DNA of 20,999 bases from assembly GCA_046728115.1 (NCBI GenBank), contig JBKPDW010000398.1, positions 1 to 20,999 of the forward strand, read 5' to 3'. This DNA comes from CAVSWN01 sp046728115 (GTDB lineage: Bacteria; Acidobacteriota; Vicinamibacteria; Vicinamibacterales; CAVVIG01). The first letter of the stretch is position 1. Each line of letters opens with the position of its first letter. Positions 6,086-15,035 of the stretch are shown here, in pieces. The notes beneath the pieces are model-generated. The model saw only the letters and a program-made list of their open reading frames with translations. It did no database searches and was not told the origin of the DNA. Made by a program: the position numbers and the translations under genes.

Positions 6086-8005
6086 ATGAGCGCGATTAGG
6101 CAAGTAGGGCGGATGAGACAGGGGGGGCAGGTGGGGACAAAACGGTGGTGGTCGGTCCTGGTTCTGCTCATAGCTATCTTCGGCAGCTCGATCATCTACG
6201 CCGGAGGTGAAGGCGAGGGCGAGAACGTCACGCTGATGGTGGGCCGCTCGACAGTGCTCGACACCGGCAAGCCCATCGCGCGCGTGTCGTTGACGAGCGC
6301 CGACATTGCCGACGCGCTGGTCACGTCGGCCAACGAACTGCTCATCAACGGCAAGGCGCCCGGGACGATTTCGATGTTCGTCTGGGATAGGGCCGGAGCG
6401 ATTCGCCGCTACGAGGTGGTGGTGCAGCGCGACCTGGCCCAGCTCTCCGAGCGGCTCCAGACGCTGTTTCCCGGCGAGACGATGGCGGCGCACAGCAACG
6501 GCAAGGGAGTCGTGCTCTCTGGCACGGTGAGCAGCAAGGAGATCGCCGATCGGGCGATTGCCATGGCCGCCGGCTACACCGACAAGAAGGACGACGTCGT
6601 CTCTCTGCTCCAGGTGCAGTCCGCGATGACCAACCAGGTGCTCCTGCGCGTGCGCTTTGCCGAAGTCAGCCGCAGCGCCATGACGGAGCTCGGCGCGTCG
6701 TTCGTGCTGAACGGCTACAAGGACGGCCGCTGGTTCGGACGCTCGACGACGCAGCAGTTTCCCGCGCCTGCCTGGGACCCGCAAGGCAAGCTGATTTTCA
6801 GCGACTTCCTGAACCTCTTCCTCTACGACTCGAAGGAAGGAATTGCCGGCCTCGTGAAGGCGCTTCAGCAACGCGGGCTCTTCCAGAGCCTCGCGGAGCC
6901 GAACCTCGTCGCCGAGAGCGGCAAGGAAGCGAGTTTTCTGGCCGGCGGCGAGATCCCGGTCCCGATCGCGCAGCCCTCGGGCGGCGCCGTGGCGATCACG
7001 GTGCAGTACAAGGAATTCGGCATCCGCTTGAATTTCACGCCGGTCGTCACCGGGAATCGGGTGCATCTGAAAGTCCGGCCGGAAGTCAGCACGCTGGACT
7101 TCAGCAATGCCGTCACGCTGCAGGGATTCCGGATTCCGGCGTTGAGCACGCGGCGCACGGAAACCGAGCTTGAGCTCGAGAGCGGCCAGACGTTCTCCAT
7201 CGCGGGGCTGCTGGACAACACCATGAATACCTCGCTCCAGAAGATTCCAGGGATCGGCGACATCCCGATCCTCGGCCTGCTCTTCAAGAGCAAAGCGGCT
7301 CAGAAGAATCAGACCGAGCTGGTCGTGATGATCACGCCGGAGATTCTGCAGTCTGGATCGAGAGGCGTCACCGGGAATCTGCCGCGCATCCAGGAGCCGT
7401 TCCTGCCGCCGGCACCGCAGAAAAACATGAGGGACATGCCGCCGCCCGCGTTCAGCACGGGTCGGCCGTCGGCAGACGCGTCCGCGCCCGCTCCCGTTCC
7501 TGCGGCCGCGCCCGCACCGGTCGCGCCGGCGGAGGATGTCGCGAACGTCGCCGCCAAAGTTCAGGCACTGACGCCGTCCGCGCCGACCGTGAGCCAGGCC
7601 CCAGTGCCAGCCGCGCCATCGGCTCCAGCCAAGAAGGACGACGAGAAGGCTGCGAAGGCGCAGCTGAAAGCGATGAGCGTCAACTCGCAGCGCGACACGA
7701 AGCTTGCCGAGGAACAGCGCCGCAAGGACGAAGCGGAGCAGAAGGTGGCGGCCGAGCAGAAGAAGCGCCAGGAGAAAGAGGCGCGGGAGGAGGCGAAGCG
7801 CGATGAGGCGGCCGCGAAACGTCAGGCCGCGATCGAAAAGGCCGCGAACGAGGCGGCGGCGAAGCGCGCGGCAGAGGAAGCCAAGAAACAGGCCGAAATC
7901 GAAAAGCGTCAGCAGAAATCAATCGACGAAGCCGAAGCCCGGATGAAAGCGGCCCAGGCCGCTTACGAGGCCGAGCTCGGGAAGAAGAACAACAACAAAC
8001 AGTAG
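6086..8005 (+). CDS. cpaC: Tad secretin CpaC/RcpA with a long charged coiled-coil tail
   Basis: This is the outer-membrane secretin channel of the Tad pilus. A signal-type hydrophobic segment (21-39, WWSVLVLLIAIFGSSIIYA) precedes a pilus/secretin N-terminal domain (47-117), a BON-like region (about 118-175) and the secretin core (about 240-420: LFQSLAEPNLVAESGKEASF, GGEIPVPI, the ending GIGDIPILGLLFKS at 389-402 and ELVVMITPEIL). After residue 430 the protein is unusual: a Pro/Ala linker (435-515) followed by a strongly charged Lys/Glu/Ala helical tail (515-632) like the TolA middle domain, ending in an Asn/Lys stretch. Normal CpaC proteins stop near 450-500 residues. ATG 6086 has AGGAG upstream and sits two bases after the cpaB stop. 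The tail may reach across the periplasm or bind a partner; this is inference. Confidence 0.94.
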   Translation: MSAIRQVGRMRQGGQVGTKRWWSVLVLLIAIFGSSIIYAGGEGEGENVTLMVGRSTVLDTGKPIARVSLTSADIADALVTSANELLINGKAPGTISMFVWDRAGAIRRYEVVVQRDLAQLSERLQTLFPGETMAAHSNGKGVVLSGTVSSKEIADRAIAMAAGYTDKKDDVVSLLQVQSAMTNQVLLRVRFAEVSRSAMTELGASFVLNGYKDGRWFGRSTTQQFPAPAWDPQGKLIFSDFLNLFLYDSKEGIAGLVKALQQRGLFQSLAEPNLVAESGKEASFLAGGEIPVPIAQPSGGAVAITVQYKEFGIRLNFTPVVTGNRVHLKVRPEVSTLDFSNAVTLQGFRIPALSTRRTETELELESGQTFSIAGLLDNTMNTSLQKIPGIGDIPILGLLFKSKAAQKNQTELVVMITPEILQSGSRGVTGNLPRIQEPFLPPAPQKNMRDMPPPAFSTGRPSADASAPAPVPAAAPAPVAPAEDVANVAAKVQALTPSAPTVSQAPVPAAPSAPAKKDDEKAAKAQLKAMSVNSQRDTKLAEEQRRKDEAEQKVAAEQKKRQEKEAREEAKRDEAAAKRQAAIEKAANEAAAKRAAEEAKKQAEIEKRQQKSIDEAEARMKAAQAAYEAELGKKNNNKQ

Positions 8006-8013
8006 AGGCTGCC

Positions 8014-9195
8014 ATGCGCAATCGCATCCATCATCTTGCTCACGATGAGCGCGGCATGTCGTTCGTCTTCCTCGGCATCTGCATGGCGTCGTTCATCGCG
8101 ATCACCACGCTCGCGATCGACGTCGGGATGTTCATGAACGCGCGCACGCAGGCACAGAATTCTGCCGACGCCGGCGCGCTTGCCGGCGCCACCGCCCTGG
8201 CCTTCAACGATTTCAACAATCGATCATCGTCGGGTCCTGCGGTCCAGAGTGGAATCAATGCTGCTCAGAAGAATACCGTGATGGGCGGCGTGCCAACCGT
8301 CGCGCCGTCTGACGTCACCTTTCCGTTGAGCCCGACTGGCGTGGCCAACCGGGTGCAGGTGGACGTTCATCGAGCGGGCGGGAATGCTGTGCCCACATTG
8401 ATGGGCGCTTGGTTCGGCGTCAACACGGTGGATATCAACGCGACTGCCACCGCCGAGGTCTCACCGGCCAACGCGATGACCTGCGTCAAGCCGTTCATGA
8501 TTCCGGACAAATGGGAAGAAATCGGAACGCCGCCCTGGGATCCCAGCGATGAATTCAACTATTACGACAAAAAAGGCGTCCCGCTCCCGCCCGATAAGCA
8601 GGATATTTACATTCCGCTGAAGAATTGCTACAGCGGCTGCAAGGACAATACGGCCTACACCGGCTACAGCGTCAAGAAGGACGCTGGTACGCGTCTGGTG
8701 CTCCGCGCAGGAACCGGCGACCAAATCAACCCGAGCTTCTACTACTCCTGGAAAATGCCGGGCGACGTCGGCGGCGACTTCTATCGCGAGAACATCGCGC
8801 ACTGCAACACAACCAAAATGCATTGGTATGACCTCATCATCCAGGAGCCCGGGGACAAGAGCGGTCCGACGATTCAGGGTATCCAGGACCTCATCGACCA
8901 GGATCCCACCGCGGTCTGGAACACCGACTGCAAGTGCGTGAAAAACAGCGCGTTCTCGGGCCAGAGCCCGCGCGTATTCCCGATTCCGCTGTACGACCCC
9001 AAGTATTACGCCGATGGGAAAGCCAATGGCCGCGATGCCGATTTCCGGATCGCGAACTTCCTCGGGTTCTTCGTCGAGTACATCGGCGGGAACTCAATCT
9101 ACGGATACATTACGACCGTGACCGGCATTGTCGACGCGAGCGCCGGCCCGGTACCGGCCGGCATGTTCCCGGTCGACATTCGCCTCGTGAAGTAA
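8014..9195 (+). CDS. tadG: TadG-like Flp pilus assembly protein with Cys-rich exported domain
   Basis: The N-terminus is the TadG signature: a charged start with a conserved Gly (HDERGMSFVFLGICMASF), a TM helix (about 15-38, ending AIDVGMFM) and the motif ARTQAQNSADAGALAGATAL, typical of this pseudopilin-like family. The 393-residue length is typical, but the C-terminal part does not show a recognisable von Willebrand A domain. It is Tyr/Pro/Asp-rich and carries six Cys outside the membrane helix (157, 205, 209, 264, 306, 308), which could form disulfides after export. ATG 8014 has GAGG just before it. It follows the secretin gene by eight bases. It may be a minor pilin or assembly factor; the C-terminal domain is unassigned. 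Confidence 0.88.
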   Translation: MRNRIHHLAHDERGMSFVFLGICMASFIAITTLAIDVGMFMNARTQAQNSADAGALAGATALAFNDFNNRSSSGPAVQSGINAAQKNTVMGGVPTVAPSDVTFPLSPTGVANRVQVDVHRAGGNAVPTLMGAWFGVNTVDINATATAEVSPANAMTCVKPFMIPDKWEEIGTPPWDPSDEFNYYDKKGVPLPPDKQDIYIPLKNCYSGCKDNTAYTGYSVKKDAGTRLVLRAGTGDQINPSFYYSWKMPGDVGGDFYRENIAHCNTTKMHWYDLIIQEPGDKSGPTIQGIQDLIDQDPTAVWNTDCKCVKNSAFSGQSPRVFPIPLYDPKYYADGKANGRDADFRIANFLGFFVEYIGGNSIYGYITTVTGIVDASAGPVPAGMFPVDIRLVK

Positions 9196-9225
9196 ACGCG
9201 GCGTCCGCGCCGCTCGACAGCATAT

Positions 9226-10407
9226 ATGGCCCAACTTGTCGCATCCATCGTCAGCGAAGACGAGGCTTTTCGAACACAGATCGGTCGCCTCCTGCGATCG
9301 GGCTCGATTCCCGTAAGCGTGATCGACGAACGCGTGGCGCGCGACGGTGGTGGGTCGTCGCCCGATGTGGTCATCGTCGACTCACGCGGCGATTCAACGT
9401 CTGCGATGTCCACGATCGAGCGGACCCGCGGCAATTCTCCCGGCGTCGCGATCTTCGCCGTCGCACGCGCCGCCGATTCGGATCTGATCCTCAACTCGAT
9501 GCGCGCGGGCGCGAACGAGTTCTTCACATGGCCTCCCGAGGACGAGTCGTTTCACGGCGCGATCCGCCGTACGGCGGCACGGCGCGAATCCGCGCAGGGG
9601 GCGCGGCCGCCCGTGATGACGTTGGTGTTCTTTGGCGCCAAGGGCGGAGCGGGGACGACGACGATGGCCGTCAATTGCGGCGTCGAACTCGCGCGGCTCA
9701 GCAAGCGGCCAACCGTGATTCTGGATTTGAAACCCGGCCTCGGCGAAGTGGCGCTGTTCCTCGGAGTTCGCCCGAGGTTCAGCGTACTCGATGCCATCGA
9801 CAACCTGCACCGGCTCGATCGCGAGTTCCTCCGCGAGCTGGTCTTGAAGCACAAATCGGGGCTCGAAATCGTCGCCGGGTCGGACAGCTTCGATCGTCCT
9901 GGCGGAGCCGATGGCGCACCGGTGGAAGAGCTGCTCCGGCTTCTCACGCGTCAATACGACTTCATCGTCGTGGACTGCGGCAACCAGATCAATGCGTGTA
10001 CGGTGTCGGCGTTGTACAGCGCGGATCAGCTCTTCCTCGTGGCCAACCCCGATATACCGTCCGTGCGCAACGCACAACGGCTGCTCGACCGCGTGCGACA
10101 GCTCGGTGCGTGCGGCGAACGAGTCCGCGTTCTCCTGAACCGGGCTGCCGAGCCGTTCCCGATCCCGCTCAAGCAGATCGAGGCCGCGCTCGGGCATCCC
10201 GTGCATCACACGTTTCCCAGTGACTACAAGACCGTTTCGGCGGCACTCAATTCCGGGGTACCGCTCGCGCTGACGGGCGATACCGATCTCGCCACGCAAT
10301 TCGACAGCTTTACGCGGGGCATTCTCGACCCGACCGCCGAAGAGGCGGCGCCAGAGCCATCGCGAAAGAGCTTGTTGAACCTGGATCGCATTGCGTCGCT
10401 CTGGTAG
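9226..10407 (+). CDS. cpaE: CpaE/TadZ: receiver-like domain fused to ParA/MinD-type ATPase
   Basis: CpaE/TadZ proteins place the Tad machinery in the cell. The 393-residue chain has an N-terminal receiver-like domain (1-120) that keeps an acidic pair (E11/D12) and an Asp at the usual phospho-site (VVIVDSRG, D52), followed by a ParA/MinD P-loop domain. That domain has a deviant Walker A (FFGAKGGAGTTT, 136-146, with Lys139), VILDLKPGLGEVALFLG (D167) and a Walker B strand FIVVDCG (D250). The linking region matches CpaE layout. The ribosome binding site before ATG 9226 is weak. The cpaF gene starts six bases after its stop, in the standard Tad order. Whether D52 is really phosphorylated is unknown; many TadZ receiver domains are degenerate, but this one retains the Asp. 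Confidence 0.93.
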   Translation: MAQLVASIVSEDEAFRTQIGRLLRSGSIPVSVIDERVARDGGGSSPDVVIVDSRGDSTSAMSTIERTRGNSPGVAIFAVARAADSDLILNSMRAGANEFFTWPPEDESFHGAIRRTAARRESAQGARPPVMTLVFFGAKGGAGTTTMAVNCGVELARLSKRPTVILDLKPGLGEVALFLGVRPRFSVLDAIDNLHRLDREFLRELVLKHKSGLEIVAGSDSFDRPGGADGAPVEELLRLLTRQYDFIVVDCGNQINACTVSALYSADQLFLVANPDIPSVRNAQRLLDRVRQLGACGERVRVLLNRAAEPFPIPLKQIEAALGHPVHHTFPSDYKTVSAALNSGVPLALTGDTDLATQFDSFTRGILDPTAEEAAPEPSRKSLLNLDRIASLW

Positions 10408-10413
10408 GAGCCT

Positions 10414-11829
10414 ATGAACGCAGTTCAGACCAATCAATCCGTATCCCAGCGCCCGTTGCCCGGGCGCGACCGCGCGGCCGGGCCCGATCCCGGTGGACCG
10501 TCAGCCGGCGAACCCGGGCGTCCCAATCGAGTGGCGAACCTGCCGCCCAAGCCGCGGCAGGGTTACCTCGATCTGAAGGCGAGCGTCCATCGGAAGCTGC
10601 TCAATCGGTTGAACCTCGAAGCGCTCGCGCACGCGGATCGCGCACGCGCCGAAAGTGAAATTCGCACGCTGCTCCACGAGCTGCTCTCCGAGGAGGGAAT
10701 GCCGCTCAGCCTCGGCGAGCGCGACGTCCTCTTCGCCGAAATCCTCGACGACGTGTTCGGGCTGGGACCGCTCGAGCCGCTGCTGAGGGATCCGAGCATC
10801 AGCGACATCCTGGTGAACACCTACAAGAACTTGTTCGTCGAGCGCGGCGGTGTGCTCGAACGCCTGCCGGCGACGTTTCAGGACGATCGTCATCTGCTGC
10901 GCGTCATCGATCGTATCGTCAGTGCCGTTGGTCGCCGCATCGACGACAGCTCTCCGCTGGTCGACGCCCGCCTTGCGGACGGTTCGCGCGTCAATGCGAT
11001 CATCCCGCCGCTCGCGGTGGACGGCCCGTTACTGTCCATCCGGCGATTTCCGGCCGAGCGGCTGAAGGCCGACGACCTCGTCACGCTGCGCGCGCTGACG
11101 CGGCCGATGCTCGACTTCCTCACGCACTGCGTCCGATCCCGGTTGAACTGCCTGATCAGCGGCGGAACCGGTGCGGGCAAGACCACGCTGCTCAACGTGC
11201 TGTCGGGCTTCATCGGCGAGCGGGAACGCATCGTGACGATTGAAGACGCGGCAGAACTGCAGCTCCATCAGGAGCACGTGGCACGTCTCGAGACGCGGCC
11301 TCCGAACATCGAGGGAAAAGGCGCCATCCGTCAACGCCAGCTCGTCATCAACGCTCTGCGTATGCGGCCCGATCGCATCGTGGTTGGCGAGGTGCGCGGC
11401 GAGGAAGCGCTCGACATGCTCCAGGCGATGAACACCGGCCACGACGGATCGCTGACGACCATTCACGCGAACACACCGCGCGACGCCCTCGGCCGTGTGG
11501 AGACGATGATCGCGATGGGGACGACGAATCTGCCCGAGAAAGCGATGCGCCAGCAGATTGCATCGGCCATTCAGATCGTGGTCCAGCAGACGCGATTGAG
11601 CGACGGTTCGCGAAAGATCACCGCCATCTCCGAGATCACCGGCATGGAAGGCGACGTGATCACCATGCAGGAGATCTTCGTGTTCGACAAGATGGGCGTG
11701 ACGCAGGACGGCAAGGTCATCGGGCGGTTCCGCGCGACCGGCGTGCGGCCGAAGGTGTGCGAACGCCTGAAGGCCTCGGGGATCCACCTCCCGACCGACA
11801 TGTTCGAAGGGGTGACGGAGGTCCGCTGA
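10414..11829 (+). CDS. cpaF: Tad pilus assembly ATPase CpaF/TadA
   Basis: This is the hexameric secretion-type ATPase that powers Flp pilus assembly. The 471-residue product has a Gly/Pro-rich start (1-50), a helical N-terminal domain (52-150, with DVFGLGPLEPLLRDPSISDI) and the ATPase core. Walker A is SGGTGAGKTT (249-258), the Asp box is VTIEDAAELQL (274-284), and the Walker B/His box region reads RIVVGEVRGEEALDMLQAMN (321-340) and TTIHANTP (348-355). ATG 10414 has TAGGAG immediately upstream. Its stop TGA shares bases with the tadB ATG (TGATG), which shows translational coupling. Length and motifs are normal for TadA/CpaF. Confidence 0.96.
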   Translation: MNAVQTNQSVSQRPLPGRDRAAGPDPGGPSAGEPGRPNRVANLPPKPRQGYLDLKASVHRKLLNRLNLEALAHADRARAESEIRTLLHELLSEEGMPLSLGERDVLFAEILDDVFGLGPLEPLLRDPSISDILVNTYKNLFVERGGVLERLPATFQDDRHLLRVIDRIVSAVGRRIDDSSPLVDARLADGSRVNAIIPPLAVDGPLLSIRRFPAERLKADDLVTLRALTRPMLDFLTHCVRSRLNCLISGGTGAGKTTLLNVLSGFIGERERIVTIEDAAELQLHQEHVARLETRPPNIEGKGAIRQRQLVINALRMRPDRIVVGEVRGEEALDMLQAMNTGHDGSLTTIHANTPRDALGRVETMIAMGTTNLPEKAMRQQIASAIQIVVQQTRLSDGSRKITAISEITGMEGDVITMQEIFVFDKMGVTQDGKVIGRFRATGVRPKVCERLKASGIHLPTDMFEGVTEVR

Positions 11830-12791
11830 TGGTTGCCGCAGTAGTGGTGTTTGTTCTGATCACCGGGCTGATCCTGGGCGGCTATTACGCGGTCGTGCAG
11901 CTGCCCGGCGTGCTGGCGGGTCGTCGCCTCGATCAACGATTGCGCGACGTCTCGCTGCCCATGGGCGAAGCGGAGCCACTGGCGTCCCAGCAGACCGTCG
12001 TCAAACGCAGAGCAGAAGGGCCGCTGCCGGCCCTGGATCGATTCCTCGCGGGATCGCGTTTCGCGCGCCTGATCGAACAGTCGGGCCTGAACACGACGCC
12101 CAGCACGATGGTGATGATCAGCGTGCTTTCGGCAGCGGTTTGTGCGGCCCTCGCGGCATTGTTCGCGCGCATTGCCCTTGCGCCAGCGCTCGCGGCCTTC
12201 GTGGGCCTTCCGTTGCCGACGCTGTTCCTGATGCGCAAACGGACGGTGCGGTTCAGAAAATTCGAAGAGCAGTTCCCGGAAGCGCTCGATCTGCTGTCGC
12301 GCGCGATTCGTGCCGGGCACGCGTTTCAAAATGCCATGGGCATGGTTGCCGAGGAAGTGGGCAAGCCGGTCGGGACCGAGTTCAAGATCACCTTTGACCA
12401 GCAGAACTTCGGCCTGCCGCTGCGTGACGCCCTGAACGAGCTGGCCGAGCGTGTCGCCATCCTCGACGTGCGATTCTTCGTCACCGCCGTGCTCATCCAG
12501 CGCGAGAGCGGAGGCAATCTTGCCGAGATTCTCGACAACCTTTCAGCCGTCGTGCGCGAGCGATTCAAGATTCGCCGGCAGATTCGCGTCCATACGGCGC
12601 ACGGCCGGTTCACGGGTTACGTGCTGCTGGCGCTGCCCGCCGCACTCGGTGTGGCCCTGATGTTCATCAATCCCGATCTGATGCGGCTGTTGTTCGAGGA
12701 GCACATGGGCAAGATGATGCTCGGCGGCGCCGTCATCCTGCAAACCTGCGGGTTCTTCTGGATTCGCCACGTCATGAACATCGAGGTGTGA
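11829..12791 (+). CDS. tadB: Tad inner-membrane platform protein TadB
   Basis: TadB is one of the two GspF-like platform proteins of the Tad system. The 320-residue product has an N-terminal TM helix (2-22), a paired TM region (about 93-136), the T2SSF domain with EALDLLSRAIRAGHAF (151-166) and QRESGGNLAEILDNLS, and two C-terminal TM helices (about 260-278 and 298-316). I chose ATG 11829, which overlaps the cpaF stop, over an in-frame upstream ATG (11757) that would lie deep inside cpaF. One base separates its stop from the tadC GTG. The family call is firm. Confidence 0.94.
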   Translation: MVAAVVVFVLITGLILGGYYAVVQLPGVLAGRRLDQRLRDVSLPMGEAEPLASQQTVVKRRAEGPLPALDRFLAGSRFARLIEQSGLNTTPSTMVMISVLSAAVCAALAALFARIALAPALAAFVGLPLPTLFLMRKRTVRFRKFEEQFPEALDLLSRAIRAGHAFQNAMGMVAEEVGKPVGTEFKITFDQQNFGLPLRDALNELAERVAILDVRFFVTAVLIQRESGGNLAEILDNLSAVVRERFKIRRQIRVHTAHGRFTGYVLLALPAALGVALMFINPDLMRLLFEEHMGKMMLGGAVILQTCGFFWIRHVMNIEV

Positions 12792-12792
12792 T

Positions 12793-13704
12793 GTGACCCT
12801 GCTCCTGCCGCTCCTCGCATTTGTCTTCGTAGCCCTGATCATCAGCGGCGTGGCGTTCGCGTTCTCTCCCGGAGGCACGGTCGCGATCGAGCGCCGTCTG
12901 GGAGAAGTGACCAACCCGGCGCTCCGCCCGCTGGAGACCGAGCCGCGGCACGAAGCGCGCCTCCTAAAGGGGTTGAAGCGGCTCGGGACGGCAGCGCCGA
13001 AGTCGATTGCCGAAATGGGGAAGTTGCGCCAGCGGCTCGTCGCCGCGGGTTACCGCGGCAGCGAAGCGCTGCTGGTGTTCCTGGGCATTCGCGTCGCCAT
13101 CGCAGCGGCGTGCTTTACCGTTCTGGCCACGCCGATCCTGTTCCGGCCGAGCCTGGCGAGAGCGGCCGCCGCATGCATGATCGGGTACGTCCTGCCGGGG
13201 ATGGTCCTGGCGCGGATGGCCAAGCGACGGCAGCACAAGATTCGGTTGGCCCTGCCCGACGCGCTCGACTTGCTCGTCGTCAGCGTCGAGGCCGGTCTGG
13301 GCCTCGATCAAGCCATTCAACGCGTAGGCGAAGAGCTGGCCTTTGCGCACCCTGCCCTGTCCGACGAGCTGCGCCTGATCAATCTCGAGCTGCGGGCCGG
13401 CAAGGCCCGTGCGGAAGCGCTGCGGAACCTTGCGGACCGCACAGGCGTCGACGACGTGAGTTCGCTCGTCGCGATGCTGGTACAGACGGACAAGTTCGGA
13501 ACGAGCATCGCGCAGTCGCTGCGGGTGCACTCGGAAACGCTGCGCACCAAGCGCCGTCAGCGCGCCGAAGAGGCGTCGGCCAAACTCGGCGCGAAGATGG
13601 TCTTCCCGCTCGTGTTCTGCATTTTCCCTGCGATCCTGGTCGTCACGATCGGCCCGGCCGCGATCAAATTCGTCAAAGTCATCTTCCCGCTGTTCAACAA
13701 ATGA
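12793..13704 (+). CDS. tadC: Tad inner-membrane platform protein TadC
   Basis: TadC is the second GspF-like platform protein and is thought to pair with TadB. The 303-residue product has an N-terminal TM helix (3-24), two TM helices near 96-140, a T2SSF domain beginning LPDALDLLVVSVEAGLGLDQ (154-173), the stretch TDKFGTSIAQSLRVHSETLR, and the typical ending RAEEASAKLGAKMVFPLVFC followed by a TM helix. The start is GTG 12793, one base after the tadB stop. Its TGA overlaps the ATG of the next gene (ATGA), which ties the following AAA+ ATPase to the operon. Confidence 0.94.
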   Translation: MTLLLPLLAFVFVALIISGVAFAFSPGGTVAIERRLGEVTNPALRPLETEPRHEARLLKGLKRLGTAAPKSIAEMGKLRQRLVAAGYRGSEALLVFLGIRVAIAAACFTVLATPILFRPSLARAAAACMIGYVLPGMVLARMAKRRQHKIRLALPDALDLLVVSVEAGLGLDQAIQRVGEELAFAHPALSDELRLINLELRAGKARAEALRNLADRTGVDDVSSLVAMLVQTDKFGTSIAQSLRVHSETLRTKRRQRAEEASAKLGAKMVFPLVFCIFPAILVVTIGPAAIKFVKVIFPLFNK

Positions 13705-15035
13705 GCGCCACTGCCACCACGATTGCTGAAACCCCGGCTGTCGCCAAACTCGCCGCGCCGCCACAGCCTCGGACGATCGGCGACACCGGACTCGGGGCCG
13801 ATCTGCTCGAACAGCTCCTGATCAAGAGTTTGTACGGCGGGGAGGCAACCGGGCACGCACTCTCGGAGAGACTGAGGCTTCCGTACGGGATGCTCGAGCC
13901 GCTCATCGAGCACGCGCGCGTCGAGCGCCTGCTCGAAGTGCGCGGCGCGACGGGCGCGGGATCGGCATCGTATCGCTACGCGTTGACGGATTTTGGACGG
14001 GATCGCGCGCGGCAATTTCTCGAGATCAATCAATATGTCGGGCCGGCGCCAGTGCCGCTCGACGCGTATGTCAAGCAGATGCTTGCACTGCGCCCGACAC
14101 GCAGTTACATCGACCACGATCGCCTGCAGCAGGGATTCACCGAACTGGTCGTCACCGAGAAGGTACTCGAGCAGCTCGGTCCTGCCGTCAACGGCGGCAA
14201 AGGGATTTTTCTGTACGGGGCACCGGGCAACGGCAAGACCGTCATCGCGGAAGGGATCGGCCGCGCGCTGGGTGGGCCCATGTATGTGCCTCACGCGATC
14301 GAGGTGGACAACCAGATCATCGTGATGTTCGATCCCGTCAACCACGAGTCGCTCGAAGATCCGGTCGACGCGACGAGTGTCATCGCCGGCGCGGCGCGCG
14401 ACCGGCGGTGGATTCTGATCAAGAGGCCTGTCGTGCAGGTCGGCGGCGAGCTGACGCTCGAGATGCTCGATCTGACATTCAACCCGCTCTCGAAGTTCTA
14501 CGAAGCGCCGCTCCAGCTGAAAGCGAACGGCGGCGTGTTTCTCGTCGACGACTTTGGTCGTCAGCGCATCCGTCCGCAGGAGCTGTTGAACCGGTGGATC
14601 GTGCCGCTCGAAAGCCGCGTGGACTACCTGTCGCTTCACACCGGGAAGAAGTTTCAGGTGCCGTTCGAGGTGCTGGTCGTGTTCGCGACGAATCTCGATC
14701 CCAAGTCACTGGCGGACGAAGCCTTCCTGCGGCGAATTCCGTACAAGATCCCGATTCTGGATCCGTCGGTCGATGACTACTCCCGTATCTTCGAGCTGAA
14801 TTGCAAGCAGCGCGGGTTGCAATTCCATCAGGTGATGGTTGCCTACCTGCATCGGCGGCACTACGTCCCGTCGGGCCGGCCGTTGCGCTCGTGCCATCCG
14901 CGCGACCTGCTCGATCAGGTGACGGCGCTATGCCGGTACCGCGGAGTGGCGCCGACGATTACGCGCGAGCTCCTGGACCGCGTGTGCGCGTCATATTTCG
15001 TCGACGAGGAGCCGGGAGGCCCCTTTGTTTCCTGA
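13701..15035 (+). CDS. Winged-helix plus AAA+ ATPase, Tad-operon associated, uncharacterised
   Basis: The 444-residue protein joins an N-terminal winged-helix-like domain (about 28-108: LLEQLLIKSLYGGEATGHAL, ending YALTDFGRDRARQFLE) to an AAA+ module. Walker A is GAPGNGKT (173-180), Walker B is VFLVDDFG (279-286, D283/D284), sensor 1 is VVFATNLDP (Asn331), and a likely Arg finger is FLRRIPYKI (R344/R345). The C-terminal lid follows (about 385-435). No signal peptide or TM is seen, so it is cytoplasmic. ATG 13701 overlaps the tadC stop by four bases; the frame is open further upstream, but that extension is a Arg-rich shadow of tadC. I do not recognise a named family. Its coupling to tadC suggests a role in pilus assembly or regulation, for example remodelling the platform or a regulator, but no substrate is evident. 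Confidence 0.85.
   Translation: MSATATTIAETPAVAKLAAPPQPRTIGDTGLGADLLEQLLIKSLYGGEATGHALSERLRLPYGMLEPLIEHARVERLLEVRGATGAGSASYRYALTDFGRDRARQFLEINQYVGPAPVPLDAYVKQMLALRPTRSYIDHDRLQQGFTELVVTEKVLEQLGPAVNGGKGIFLYGAPGNGKTVIAEGIGRALGGPMYVPHAIEVDNQIIVMFDPVNHESLEDPVDATSVIAGAARDRRWILIKRPVVQVGGELTLEMLDLTFNPLSKFYEAPLQLKANGGVFLVDDFGRQRIRPQELLNRWIVPLESRVDYLSLHTGKKFQVPFEVLVVFATNLDPKSLADEAFLRRIPYKIPILDPSVDDYSRIFELNCKQRGLQFHQVMVAYLHRRHYVPSGRPLRSCHPRDLLDQVTALCRYRGVAPTITRELLDRVCASYFVDEEPGGPFVS

Noticed and set aside
5157..7066. Long minus-strand frames (5157-6080, 5864-7066) opposite cpaB and cpaC
   Set aside because: His/Arg/Asp-rich antisense translations typical of high-GC DNA; the plus strand encodes clear Tad proteins.
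8934..10437. Long plus frame 8934-10223 and minus frame 9394-10437 overlapping cpaE
   Set aside because: Arg-rich shadows without motifs; CpaE has intact Walker A and receiver motifs.
13110..13700. Upstream extension of the AAA+ ATPase to a 641-residue protein
   Set aside because: The added residues are an Arg-rich off-frame reading of tadC; ATG 13701 overlaps the tadC stop in the usual way.
13557..14639. Minus-strand 360-residue frame opposite the AAA+ gene
   Set aside because: Antisense composition with no recognisable domain.
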